Below are positions 6,927-14,761 of a DNA stretch of 14,808 bases, in pieces. The stretch lies in NCBI GenBank assembly GCA_013698495.1, contig JACCUV010000241.1:1-14808 (forward strand). The letters are read 5' to 3'. The position numbers and the translations under genes were made by a program. This stretch comes from Chloroflexia bacterium. Its GTDB lineage: Bacteria > Chloroflexota > Chloroflexia > Thermomicrobiales > UBA6265. Position 1 is the stretch's first letter, and the number at the start of each line of letters is the position of its first letter. Below the pieces are notes generated by a model. That model searched no databases. It was not told the origin of the DNA and saw only the letters and a program-made list of their open reading frames with translations.

Positions 6927-8588
6927 ATGCCGAAATACATTTTTGTGACCGGGGGCGTCGTTTCGTCGGTGGGAAAGGGAATCACCACGGCATCGCTCGG
7001 GCGAATGATCAAGAACCGCGGCGCCAGCATCTCGATTATGAAGATTGATCCCTATCTCAATGTCGATCCGGGAACGATGTCGCCATATCAGCACGGCGAG
7101 GTCTTTGTCACCGACGATGGCGCCGAAACCGACCTCGATCTCGGCAACTACGAGCGCTTCATCGATGAGAACCTGTCCCGGGCATCCAATGTCACCACCG
7201 GTCAGGTGTACTCGAGCGTGATCGCCAAGGAGCGTCGGGGCGACTACCTTGGCGGAACGATCCAGGTTATTCCGCACATCACCAATGAAATCAAGCACCG
7301 GATTCAGCTCGCCTCGCGCCACCACGAATCCGATGTCGTAATCGTCGAAGTCGGCGGCACTGTCGGCGACATTGAAGGTCAGGCGTTCATTGAGGCCATC
7401 CGCCAGATGCGGCGCGATGTCGGGCGCGGCAACAGCCTCTACATTCATGTCACGCTGCTCCCGCGGCTCGGGGTCACCGGAGAGCTCAAGACCAAGCCAA
7501 CACAGCAGTCCGTTCGCGAGCTGCGCTCGTTCGGTATTCAGCCGGATGTGATCGTTTGCCGCGCCGATGGCGAAATCCCGGATGAAACACGCGACAAAAT
7601 CGCGCTATTTTGCGACGTCGAACCGGAGGCCGTGATCGGAATGCCAACGGCCTCCACGATCTACGAGGTCCCGCTGATTCTTGAAGAAGCCGGACTTGGG
7701 GCCTATGTGGCCAACCGGTTCAATCTCCCGGTCGAACCCAATCTCGATGCCTGGAGCGAGATGGTCGAACACATCAAGCGGGACAAACAAATGATCCGGA
7801 TCGGCCTTGTCGGCAAATATGTTGAACTGCACGACGCCTACATGAGCGTCACCGAGTCGTTGATGCACGCCGGTCTCCATCACAACGTCGATGTTGACGT
7901 GGTTTGGATCAATTCCGAAACGGCCTCTGGAGAGGAGATGGAGCGTGAGTTGCGCAAGGTCTCCGGCGTCGTCGTCCCCGGTGGCTTCGGACCGCGCGGA
8001 ATCGAAGGCAAGGTGCATGCGGTGCGGTTCGCCCGGGAGCGAGGCATCCCGTATCTGGGACTCTGCTATGGACTGCATATGGCGGTGATCGAGGTGGCCC
8101 GCAACCTTTGCGGTCTGGAGGGAGCCAATTCGACCGAAATCGATCCCCACACGCCTCATCCCGTGATCGACCTGATGCCCGGTCAGCACGGTGTCGAAAT
8201 GGGGGGGACGATGCGACTTGGCTTGTGGCCGTGTCAGCTCAAACCGGGAACCTTGGCGGCGGAAGCCTATGGCGACGAGTTCGTTCAGGAACGTCATCGC
8301 CACCGGTTCGAGGTCAACAACGAGTACCGCGACCTGCTCGAATCCGCTGGCATGGTCGTCAGTGGCGCCTCGCCAGACAATCACCTGGCCGAAATCATGG
8401 AATTTCGCGGTCATCCATTCTTTGTCGGTGTCCAGTTCCACCCCGAGCTTCGGAGCCGCCCGAACCGCCCGCATCCTCTCTTCCTCGCCTTCATCGAGGC
8501 GTCTGTAGCGACGTTCCCGGAAGGCGCCCAACGCACCCTCCCGCTGTCGGAAGAGGCGTCGCAGGCCCGAGTAGCAGTCCAGGCTTAG
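6927..8588 (+). CDS. pyrG: CTP synthase
   Basis: Converts UTP to CTP using ATP and glutamine; the last step of pyrimidine nucleotide synthesis. 553 aa, full length. The N-terminal synthetase domain (about 1-270) opens with KYIFVTGGVVSSVGKGIT (3-20) and contains DPYLNVDPGTMSPYQHGEVF (41-60) and EVGGTVGDIEGQAF (141-154). The C-terminal class I glutamine amidotransferase domain (about 290-530) has PGGFGPRG (351-358), the nucleophile Cys380 in GLCYGLH (378-384), RHRHRFEVN (456-464) and the His505/Glu507 pair in QFHPE. One oddity is that position 384 is His where the family usually has Gln. GGGGAGG at 6914-6920 precedes the ATG by 6 nt. It ends the plus-strand run and converges on the regulator gene at 8650 with no clear terminator between them. 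Confidence 0.97.
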   Translation: MPKYIFVTGGVVSSVGKGITTASLGRMIKNRGASISIMKIDPYLNVDPGTMSPYQHGEVFVTDDGAETDLDLGNYERFIDENLSRASNVTTGQVYSSVIAKERRGDYLGGTIQVIPHITNEIKHRIQLASRHHESDVVIVEVGGTVGDIEGQAFIEAIRQMRRDVGRGNSLYIHVTLLPRLGVTGELKTKPTQQSVRELRSFGIQPDVIVCRADGEIPDETRDKIALFCDVEPEAVIGMPTASTIYEVPLILEEAGLGAYVANRFNLPVEPNLDAWSEMVEHIKRDKQMIRIGLVGKYVELHDAYMSVTESLMHAGLHHNVDVDVVWINSETASGEEMERELRKVSGVVVPGGFGPRGIEGKVHAVRFARERGIPYLGLCYGLHMAVIEVARNLCGLEGANSTEIDPHTPHPVIDLMPGQHGVEMGGTMRLGLWPCQLKPGTLAAEAYGDEFVQERHRHRFEVNNEYRDLLESAGMVVSGASPDNHLAEIMEFRGHPFFVGVQFHPELRSRPNRPHPLFLAFIEASVATFPEGAQRTLPLSEEASQARVAVQA

Positions 8589-8649
8589 AAACAGTCGACG
8601 TTCCCTACGACAACGAGATGGTCGCTATGGCGATCGGCTTCAAATCGAC

Positions 8650-10827
8650 CTACTCGTCGAGGATGGAGTCGTCGAATCGATCGCTTGATTGGTCGACCAA
8701 CTGAAACTGGGCACGATCCTGGAGCACGCTCACGCTTCCAACCACCATGCCATCGGCCCCAATTATCGGTGTGTGGCGGGCGATCACGTCAACGAGGCGA
8801 CCGTCGTCGCGCTTCAGGGTGAGGAGTTCGTCAACCGATCGCTCACCTGTGCGAATGCTCATCGTCAGCGGGTGTTCGTCCTCGGCGTATGGCTGACCGT
8901 TCAGATCGAGGACGGGCAAGGAGTCGGCGCGTACACTGCCCTCCTCCAACGACATCCCCCACAGCGCGCCGGCCGCCGCGTTCGCGGTAGTTATCGACCC
9001 GTTGGCGGCATCCACAATGAGCACGGCCTGCGGCATCTGTTCGATGACGCCAAGCAGGCGTGCCTGGGTGCCTTCAAGCCGTTTGTACAGACGAATCCGA
9101 TCGATCGCGTGGGCACATTGGTTGCCGACAGTGGCGGCAAAGGTCAGGTCTTCCGCGTCGAATCGATCTGCAAGATCGTGCAGGATGTAAATTGCTCCCA
9201 GATGTTCATCGTCGATCTGGAGGGGCGTCACCAGCAGGGCAGAGGCATTCACGAGCGACATGACGTGGCGTTCCGACCGGCCCGCTTCCTCCACGCTGAC
9301 CACCAACGGCGATGTTCTGGCAAAGGCGGTAATCGTGGTTGAAATCGAGATCGGATCGTGAATCGCGGGTAGGTCGAGCGGAGATGGAAAGCGCCGCGCG
9401 GCGACAGCTTCCAAACCACCGTCCTCCCGCACGACCCAGGCCAATCCAGCCTTGTCGCCGAGCTGCGTGCAAAGACAATCGAGCGCGATATCGGCGGCCT
9501 GACGCGCGTTCGGAGCCATGAGGATATGGATAACCATATCGGCCATGGCCAAAGCTCGCGCACTTGCCTGCTCGATGCGGGCAACACGCTCGCGGTCGGC
9601 TTGCTCGGCCTCTCGTTGGGCAGTGATATTGCGGCCGATGTACACCGCGCCGGTGATTTCGCCGTCGATATACAGCGGCCGGGCGCTCACCTGAGCCAAC
9701 TGGACCCGTCCATCGACGCGCGTTACCCGATACTCCCAATCCGTGACACTTTCGCCGCGTAGGGCGCGAGCCAACGGGTGGTGCTCGCGATCGATCAGGG
9801 AGCCATCGAGTTCCCGACGTTCGAGAACCTCGGGATTCTCCATTGCGTCCGATCCCGATTCAGGGTCCGCGCCTTCGCTGTCGAACAGCCTGTCGGCGCG
9901 ATTGATCAGTGTCAGACGGCCCTTGGCGTCGCACGCGCGCACCAGATCGCGTACGTGATCGAGAATCGTAGAAAGCTGAACGTTTCGAAAGTGCTGGTCC
10001 TTGAGCAGCATTGCATTATCAAGGGCAAGAGCCGCTTGATTGCCAAGCACCTGCGCCAGCGACAGTTGATCTTGGCTCAGGGCGAGGTTGTCGCCTCCAC
10101 GGTCTCCGAACATTCCGCCGATCGTGCGGCCCCTGACCCGCAGCGGCACAATCAGGATCGGGCCGCTTGGCGTGGACTCTACCAACCCGGCAACGTCCGG
10201 GTATTCGGATTGAGGATCGAGACTGACGCGCGCATTGCCAGGGTCGATGAACGACGTCAATCGTGCGTAGCCACTTGAGATATCCACGGTGTCTGGCGCC
10301 GACGACACCTTCGGGCCGACGGTGGCGATCCGCTCAGCGGTTCGGTCCTGGGGGTCGATCACCCACATCGACACCCTGGAGAGACCGAAAATGGTCGAGA
10401 ACCTCGAACTCAGGAGCTGACCGAACGCACCCATTTCAAGTTCCGAGGAGGCGGCATGTATGACCTCGAACAGGGTGGAAAGCTGACGCGCGATCTCCAG
10501 ACGCTCGCCGAGCGCTTCATCGAGGATCACCGACCCGGGGACGACGCTCGGTTCCGGCGCCTGCCGAAAGCGGGCTGGCGCCCGTTCTCGCATGGGATGC
10601 CAGTTTTCCAGGTCTTCTCCGCCAATCAGCGCCATCCTCCCAAGGCGGACAACGGGAAGCCGGCCCTGGCGCACGGCTCGCGAAACCGTGTGATAAGAGA
10701 CGCCCTTGAGTTTTGCGGCCTCAGCCATCGTGTACCGCTCGACACCCTTCAGCGTGAACGAATCGAGCGCGCTCTCCGCGAACCGGTCGTCCGATTGGCG
10801 ATCGCTCGCGTCGTCGGGGTCGCTCAC
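8650..10827 (-). CDS. HTH-GAF-PAS-GAF-PAS sensory regulator without a catalytic output domain
   Basis: A 725-aa, apparently soluble multidomain sensor. Residues 31-76 are an excisionase/MerR-like helix-turn-helix (YTMAEAAKLKGVSYHTVSR, then GRLPVVRLGRMALI and EDLENW). Then come a GAF domain (about 115-275, ending LGNQAALALDNAMLL), a PAS domain (about 283-405, ending GAVYIGRNITAQREAEQ), a probable coiled linker, a second GAF (about 425-580) and a second PAS (about 588-705, ending VGSVSVLQDR). The protein stops about 20 residues later. I see no histidine-kinase, GGDEF, EAL, phosphatase or sigma-54 ATPase domain. The simplest inference is a one-component transcription regulator sensing small ligands, redox or light. 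GTG 10827 is the start, with GGGGAAGGG ending 6 nt upstream. It follows purE on the same strand after 235 bp. Confidence 0.88.
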   Translation of the reverse strand: MSDPDDASDRQSDDRFAESALDSFTLKGVERYTMAEAAKLKGVSYHTVSRAVRQGRLPVVRLGRMALIGGEDLENWHPMRERAPARFRQAPEPSVVPGSVILDEALGERLEIARQLSTLFEVIHAASSELEMGAFGQLLSSRFSTIFGLSRVSMWVIDPQDRTAERIATVGPKVSSAPDTVDISSGYARLTSFIDPGNARVSLDPQSEYPDVAGLVESTPSGPILIVPLRVRGRTIGGMFGDRGGDNLALSQDQLSLAQVLGNQAALALDNAMLLKDQHFRNVQLSTILDHVRDLVRACDAKGRLTLINRADRLFDSEGADPESGSDAMENPEVLERRELDGSLIDREHHPLARALRGESVTDWEYRVTRVDGRVQLAQVSARPLYIDGEITGAVYIGRNITAQREAEQADRERVARIEQASARALAMADMVIHILMAPNARQAADIALDCLCTQLGDKAGLAWVVREDGGLEAVAARRFPSPLDLPAIHDPISISTTITAFARTSPLVVSVEEAGRSERHVMSLVNASALLVTPLQIDDEHLGAIYILHDLADRFDAEDLTFAATVGNQCAHAIDRIRLYKRLEGTQARLLGVIEQMPQAVLIVDAANGSITTANAAAGALWGMSLEEGSVRADSLPVLDLNGQPYAEDEHPLTMSIRTGERSVDELLTLKRDDGRLVDVIARHTPIIGADGMVVGSVSVLQDRAQFQLVDQSSDRFDDSILDE

Positions 10828-10934
10828 CGAAAACCCTTCCCCGGTTGTCCATCCATGTGCATGAGGAACCCACCAGTCTCAACCTTGCCCGCCGATCCAT
10901 CCATCGCAGGCTGCCTCGCGTTGACCAGAGTCCC

Positions 10935-10964
10935 TTTATGGCCGCGAATGTGTTCCGACTCCAA
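10935..10964 (-). promoter_or_regulatory. Candidate promoter for the HTH-GAF-PAS gene
   Basis: On the minus strand, TTGGAG (10964-10959) and CATAAA (10940-10935) are separated by 18 nt, giving a leader of roughly 100 nt before the GTG at 10827. Each box has two mismatches to the sigma-70 consensus. It would let the regulator be transcribed apart from purKE. The rest of the 235-bp gap shows nothing recognisable. Confidence 0.28.
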
Positions 10965-11062
10965 TTGGGTGGCGGTCGCGATGATGTGGAACCGGGCGAC
11001 CTGCTCGCCGGACGATGTCGTTTTGGATTGCGCACTCGGAAGTGTCTCATAGTGCAGCGATT

Positions 11063-11590
11063 TTATTCAGGGGGTTTTGGTAGGAGGTCTTGGAATCGGG
11101 CCAGCACTTCCCGATCCTTCTTAACGACGTTGTCGTGCATTCCTTGCTGGAACTTTGTCATTGCCAGGCGGAGATCTGGCTCGGTTGCGCCGAGGATGCG
11201 GACAGCCAGCAGGCCGGCGTTGCGGGCGTTCCCGATCGCGACGGTGGCGACTGGCACGCCGCCAGGCATCTGGACGATTGAAAGCAAGGCGTCGATTCCG
11301 GCGAGCGCGGTTGCAACAATCGGTACGCCGATAACCGGGAGCGGTGTGGCGGATGCAATCATACCCGGCAGGTGCGCGGCGCCTCCGGCGCCGGCAATGA
11401 TCACGGCAATCCCGCGATCCGCCGCCGATCGCGCCCAGGCGAACATTTCGTCCGGCGTGCGGTGCGCTGAAAGAATTCGCACCTCGGACTCGAGTCCAAA
11501 ATCAACAAGTACATCGATTGCGGCCCGCATCGTCGGAAAATCGGAGTCGCTCCCCATCGCGATCCCGATCCGTGGCGGTTCGTTGCTCAT
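11063..11590 (-). CDS. purE: N5-carboxyaminoimidazole ribonucleotide mutase
   Basis: Converts N5-CAIR to CAIR in purine synthesis, downstream of PurK; cytosolic, 175 aa, a normal class I length. It shows GIAMGSDSDFPTM (9-21) for the phosphate-binding loop, SAHRTPDEM (41-49) with the catalytic His43, AGAGGAAHLPGM (66-77), PVIGVPI (85-91) and QMPGGVPVATVAIGNARNAG (107-126). ATG 11590 was chosen because conserved sequence begins about six residues later. TGGAG is very close upstream and AAGGA lies about 11 nt upstream. Longer in-frame starts would run back into purK. It lies 22 bp after the purK stop, a typical purKE operon. No convincing terminator follows it. Confidence 0.96.
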   Translation of the reverse strand: MSNEPPRIGIAMGSDSDFPTMRAAIDVLVDFGLESEVRILSAHRTPDEMFAWARSAADRGIAVIIAGAGGAAHLPGMIASATPLPVIGVPIVATALAGIDALLSIVQMPGGVPVATVAIGNARNAGLLAVRILGATEPDLRLAMTKFQQGMHDNVVKKDREVLARFQDLLPKPPE

Positions 11591-11612
11591 TGACTCCAGG
11601 TTCCTTCCCACG

Positions 11613-12761
11613 CTAAAGGCCGGATACATCGAACAAGGCATTCCGAACTGCCCAAACGCGAACGGAGGCCGCCTCGATCGAGTTGTCGATGGCCGTCACA
11701 TGCCCGATTTTGCGTCCGGCCCGTGCCTCCTTGCCGTAGAAGTGCACGTGCGCGTCGCCAGCCGCCAGACCCTCCGCCAGGCGGAACCGAGGGTCATCGG
11801 CCGTCCCTCGCCCAAGGAGATTGAGGGTGACGATTGCCTGACCAGTCTGTTCGGGGCTGCCAAGGGGCAAATCGAGCACCGCCCGCAAGTGTTGTTCGAA
11901 CTGCGACGTCACCGCGCCGTCAATTGTCCAGTGACCGGAATTGTGCGGTCGTGGCGCCAGTTCATTGAGGTAGAGTTCGCCGCGCGAAACGAAGAACTCG
12001 ATCCCCAGGATCCCCACCATCCCGATCTGTTCGGCAATTTCCCGGGCAATCCGCGTCGCTTTCATTCCGAGATCGGCGTCGATACGGGCCGGAACACGCA
12101 ATTCGTGACAGATGCCATCGCGTTGCACGGTCTCCACCGGCGGATAGACCGCAATCTCACCACCCGGCGTTCGCGCCAGGAGAATGGCGAACTCGAGGTC
12201 GAGTGGCAATCGCTCTTCCGCCAACAGCACCGTTCCCGAAGACTCGGCGCCTCGCCAAACCGCTTCAGCCTCGGCGGGACTGTCGACCATCCACACACCG
12301 CGTCCATCGTATCCCCCGCTGGAAGCCTTGACCACGACCCGCCAGTCGTGACCCTCGCCAAACGCAAGCAATGCGTCGAGACAATCGATGTTCGCGTAGC
12401 TCGGTATTGGAAAACCGGCATCGCCCAGCTCCCGCCGCTGTCGACGCTTGTCCTGGGCCAAGGCCATGGTCGACGATGAGGGCCAAACCCGATGCCCGGC
12501 TGCTTCGAGCCAGGCCAACGTGGCCGGGTTAACAAGCTCGTGATCGAAGGTAATCACGTCGCTCCGCTGCGCCAGATCCTTGAGGGTTTCGCGATCGTCG
12601 GGCGAACCGACGATCACACGTGGCGCGATCTGAGCGGCGCTATCGTCAACGTCCGCCGCGAGGAGCACAATTCGAACATCGAGCGGAATTGCGGCCTGGA
12701 TCGTCATGCGGGCAAGCTGCCCGGCGCCGACGATGCCGACTGTCGGAGGCCGCCACGTCAT
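11613..12761 (-). CDS. purK: N5-carboxyaminoimidazole ribonucleotide synthase
   Basis: ATP-grasp enzyme that makes N5-CAIR from AIR, ATP and bicarbonate, feeding PurE; 382 aa. The N-terminal pre-ATP-grasp domain begins TVGIVGAGQLARM (7-19) and contains VITFDHELVN (69-78). The ATP-grasp part has ALAQDKRRQRREL (100-112), VVKASSGGYDGRGVW (143-157) and LNELAPRPHNSGHWTID (265-281), the hallmark of PurK. ATG 12761 was chosen because the Rossmann-like strand starts soon after; a GTG at 12782 is an in-frame alternative. Neither has a clear ribosome-binding site. A gap of 94 bp separates it from the upstream IolE-like gene on the same strand, with no evident terminator, so co-transcription is possible. 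Confidence 0.95.
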   Translation of the reverse strand: MTWRPPTVGIVGAGQLARMTIQAAIPLDVRIVLLAADVDDSAAQIAPRVIVGSPDDRETLKDLAQRSDVITFDHELVNPATLAWLEAAGHRVWPSSSTMALAQDKRRQRRELGDAGFPIPSYANIDCLDALLAFGEGHDWRVVVKASSGGYDGRGVWMVDSPAEAEAVWRGAESSGTVLLAEERLPLDLEFAILLARTPGGEIAVYPPVETVQRDGICHELRVPARIDADLGMKATRIAREIAEQIGMVGILGIEFFVSRGELYLNELAPRPHNSGHWTIDGAVTSQFEQHLRAVLDLPLGSPEQTGQAIVTLNLLGRGTADDPRFRLAEGLAAGDAHVHFYGKEARAGRKIGHVTAIDNSIEAASVRVWAVRNALFDVSGL

Positions 12762-12855
12762 CGGTCGAGGCGCCCGGCACACTCAACTGGTCGTGGCCGA
12801 CCATTGTGGCGGCCAATGTGCGACATGAACCCCGGTGCTTTGTCTTGCATCTGGT

Positions 12856-13725
12856 CTACAGCCCCAATGTCCTGAGATAGTCGCGGCTGATCGTGGCGCT
12901 TTCCAGCGCCGTTGACTTCATCGTGATGTCGGTTTCAACAATCAGCCAACCATCGAACCCGGCGTCGAACAACGGGGTCAGGATCGCCGGAAAGTCGACG
13001 ACGCCCTCGCCTAGCTCTGCGAATACGCCGGCCGCGGTGAATTGCCCGTACTCCCAATCCTCTCGCACCCCCTGCTCACGGATCGCGCCATTGACGTCTT
13101 TCAGGTGGAGTGTCCGGATGCGGTCCAGATAGTTCAGGCACACCTCCACGGCATCGTCGCCCGCCCAGGCAATGTGCCCGGTGTCGAGACCCAGCCAAAG
13201 CGAATCGCCCGGAACAAGACTGAGCAACGTCGCGAGTTCGTCGGCTGTCTCAATTACCGTACCGACATGGTTGTGGAAACACGCGGTGACGCCTTCGGCG
13301 AGGGTGGCATCCGCAAACCTGCCCAGCACGGCCGCGAATTGAGCGAACTCCTTTTCCGTCATCGCATCCGCCGCGACGACGTGACCGGCCAGCTCACCGC
13401 GCGTCCTGCCCGATGGGGCGATGTGCTCGATGCCTTCGGCCGCAACGTACAACTCCGTGCAACCGAGTTCGCGAACATATGTCGCGACGGGGCCAGCGGC
13501 GCCGAGGATGCCGTCCGCTGCAGCGGGATCCCAAAATCGGGCGCTGAAGTACGGCGGAGCCGGTTTCAGCCCAAACCCGGCAAACCAGCTCACGACCTCA
13601 CCGGCGGGGCGATTCATCGAGATCGGACCTGGCGCCCCGTCGTATCCGGCGCCGGCGATCTCGCGCATCACGGTTTCGTCATCGTCATGCTTCCAGGTGA
13701 GTTGCCCGCAACCAATCCACGTCAC
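12856..13725 (-). CDS. Sugar phosphate isomerase/epimerase-family TIM-barrel protein, IolE-like
   Basis: A 289-aa member of the xylose-isomerase-like TIM-barrel superfamily (AP_endonuc_2), nearest in look to inosose dehydratase (IolE) and related sugar isomerases. It opens with WIGCGQLTW (3-11). Barrel and metal-site landmarks are CFHNHVGTVIET (149-160), GLDTGH (179-184, Asp181), RTLHLKD (204-210, His207) and GWLIVETD (259-266, Glu264). The spacing of acidic and His residues is as expected for a metal-dependent isomerase or dehydratase. Substrate unknown: no other inositol or sugar catabolism genes are present. The start is GTG 13725, whose GTGA overlaps the TGA stop of the YtxH-like gene by 4 bp, suggesting translational coupling. 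AGGA directly abuts the start codon, which is unusually close. Confidence 0.82.
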   Translation of the reverse strand: MTWIGCGQLTWKHDDDETVMREIAGAGYDGAPGPISMNRPAGEVVSWFAGFGLKPAPPYFSARFWDPAAADGILGAAGPVATYVRELGCTELYVAAEGIEHIAPSGRTRGELAGHVVAADAMTEKEFAQFAAVLGRFADATLAEGVTACFHNHVGTVIETADELATLLSLVPGDSLWLGLDTGHIAWAGDDAVEVCLNYLDRIRTLHLKDVNGAIREQGVREDWEYGQFTAAGVFAELGEGVVDFPAILTPLFDAGFDGWLIVETDITMKSTALESATISRDYLRTLGL

Positions 13726-13988
13726 TCCTGGTGACCGTTGCCATGGTTTGCCGCCGGCGTAAACGCCGCGGGATCACCCACGCGCCGGCGAAACCGGTCC
13801 TGCATGGCACGTTCAGTCTCGCGTTCGGCCTCGGCTCCCGCGGCCCTGGCGTCCGAGAGCCGTTGGTGGGTCTCCTCCTGGAGCTCCGCACCGTTTTGCG
13901 GCGCGAGCAGGCTGCCGACAACCAAGCCGACGGCGGTTCCCGCGGCTCCCCCGACAACAAACTTCATCAATCCACCCACTAACCCCAT
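13722..13988 (-). CDS. YtxH-like small membrane protein
   Basis: An 88-aa protein with the layout of YtxH-family proteins. A Gly-rich hydrophobic N-terminal segment (about 4-29, GGLMKFVVGGAAGTAVGLVV) ends in the signature SLLAPQNGAE (26-35). A charged helix rich in Glu, Arg and Ala follows (36-70). One membrane pass with a cytoplasmic helix is expected. YtxH is a general-stress protein in Bacillus; no role can be assigned here. ATG 13988 was chosen for its GGAG 8 nt upstream (14000-13997). ATG 14006, with AGG abutting it, and ATG 13967 are in-frame alternatives. It starts 43 nt after the repeat-protein stop and overlaps the next gene by 4 bp. Confidence 0.72.
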   Translation of the reverse strand: MGLVGGLMKFVVGGAAGTAVGLVVGSLLAPQNGAELQEETHQRLSDARAAGAEAERETERAMQDRFRRRVGDPAAFTPAANHGNGHQE

Positions 13989-14031
13989 CGCAATTGCTCC
14001 ATTCATCCTGGCGCCGAAGCGCACGTTGGAC

Positions 14032-14637
14032 TCAGCGTTTGACCAAGCGGCGCAACCCAAACAGCGTGGCCGCGAACGCTGCCCCAAGCACACCGGCAGT
14101 GATGGCCGTGAAGGTGACGTTGACATCGCCACCGGCCGAAACCTTGCCAGCGACCAACAACGCACCATTGACATCGCCGGTGGCTTCTACACTCCCGGCA
14201 ACAAATACCCCGATCGGACCCGCGTTCTCGATCGTACTTTCGCCCGCGATCGCCAACCCCACCTTGGAGTGTTCGATCCGCGTCTCCCTGACGTTGGCCA
14301 GGAACACAGACGATTTGTCGAAAGCCGCCTTGTCTGCGTTCAGGCGCAGCGCACCGGAGTTGATCAGCTCGGCGGACTCGGTAATGAGCGATCTCACGCC
14401 AGAGTGATCGAGTGTCACTCGTTGGGCCTCGATTTGGTCGGCGCCGGACCGCTCCATGTTCACGTGCACGGCCTTCACGTCGCCCACATCGTCGCCCTTC
14501 AGGACCGATCGCTCGATTGCGGACTGCATGCCATGCCGGGAGGAATCGGTGAGAGGCGGTACGTGGTCGGTCTCGGAGACGACTTGTCCGTCATGTTCGA
14601 CGTCGCTGCTCGCGCCATTCTCGTTTGGATGATTCAC
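14032..14637 (-). CDS. Tail-anchored 15-residue-repeat solenoid protein, function unknown
   Basis: A 201-aa protein not assignable to a named family by eye. Residues 1-45 are polar and probably disordered. Residues 49-168 are eight uninterrupted 15-residue repeats, e.g. SGVRSLITESAELIN, SGALRLNADKAAFDK, SSVFLANVRETRIEH and SKVGLAIAGESTIEN. Residues 176-194 are a hydrophobic membrane segment (TFTAITAGVLGAAFAATLFG), followed by the basic tail LRRLVKR. With no signal peptide, a C-terminal anchor leaving the repeats in the cytoplasm is likely. The repeats predict a beta-solenoid and loosely recall bactofilins or pentapeptide-repeat proteins, but neither family's signature is met. GTG 14637 was chosen for AGAGGT 6 nt upstream; ATG 14658 is an alternative without one. 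First gene of the minus-strand run. Confidence 0.75.
   Translation of the reverse strand: MNHPNENGASSDVEHDGQVVSETDHVPPLTDSSRHGMQSAIERSVLKGDDVGDVKAVHVNMERSGADQIEAQRVTLDHSGVRSLITESAELINSGALRLNADKAAFDKSSVFLANVRETRIEHSKVGLAIAGESTIENAGPIGVFVAGSVEATGDVNGALLVAGKVSAGGDVNVTFTAITAGVLGAAFAATLFGLRRLVKR
14134..14493 (-). repeat. Eight tandem 15-codon units inside the tail-anchored protein
   Basis: Encodes residues 49-168. Approximate unit pattern: Ser/Gly at position 1, Val/Ala at 3, Leu/Ile/Val at 6, often Ala at 8, Ala/Val/Thr at 11, Leu/Ile/Phe at 13, Asp/Glu at 14 and His/Asn/Lys at 15. The last two units (AGPIGVFVAGSVEAT, GDVNGALLVAGKVSA) are more hydrophobic and Gly-rich, leading into the membrane segment. 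The repeats are conserved at protein level and diverged at DNA level. Confidence 0.7.
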
Positions 14638-14643
14638 GCAAGT

Positions 14644-14649
14644 ACCTCT
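14644..14649 (-). promoter_or_regulatory. Shine-Dalgarno AGAGGT that favours the GTG start at 14637
   Basis: Minus-strand AGAGGT is followed by ACTTGC and then GTG (14637-14635). It lies inside the extra coding sequence that would be needed for ATG 14658, which itself has no ribosome-binding site. Confidence 0.5.
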
Positions 14650-14761
14650 CTGGGCCATAATCGAGAGCAGTGTCACTCGGGAGATCGATCCGGCTGGAGC
14701 TGTCCGGAAATCACCGCCACCCGATGCCCCAGTCGTCGGGCGTCCTGCATTTCACGTGTCG

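Noticed and set aside
6219..7448. Minus-strand open frame of about 400 codons opposite the MBL-fold gene and the start of pyrG
   Set aside because: It mirrors pyrG codons and spans the intergenic gap; there is no domain signal and no ribosome-binding site.
11032..11055. Possible hairpin (GCACT ... AGTGC) after purE as a terminator
   Set aside because: Only 4-5 bp stems with competing pairings and no T-tract in the direction of transcription; too weak to call.
10845..12479. Long plus-strand open frame (over 500 codons) opposite purE and purK
   Set aside because: It is antisense to two unmistakable enzymes, has no ribosome-binding site or recognisable domain, and its translation is Arg/Pro/Ser-rich in the way of GC-rich shadow frames.
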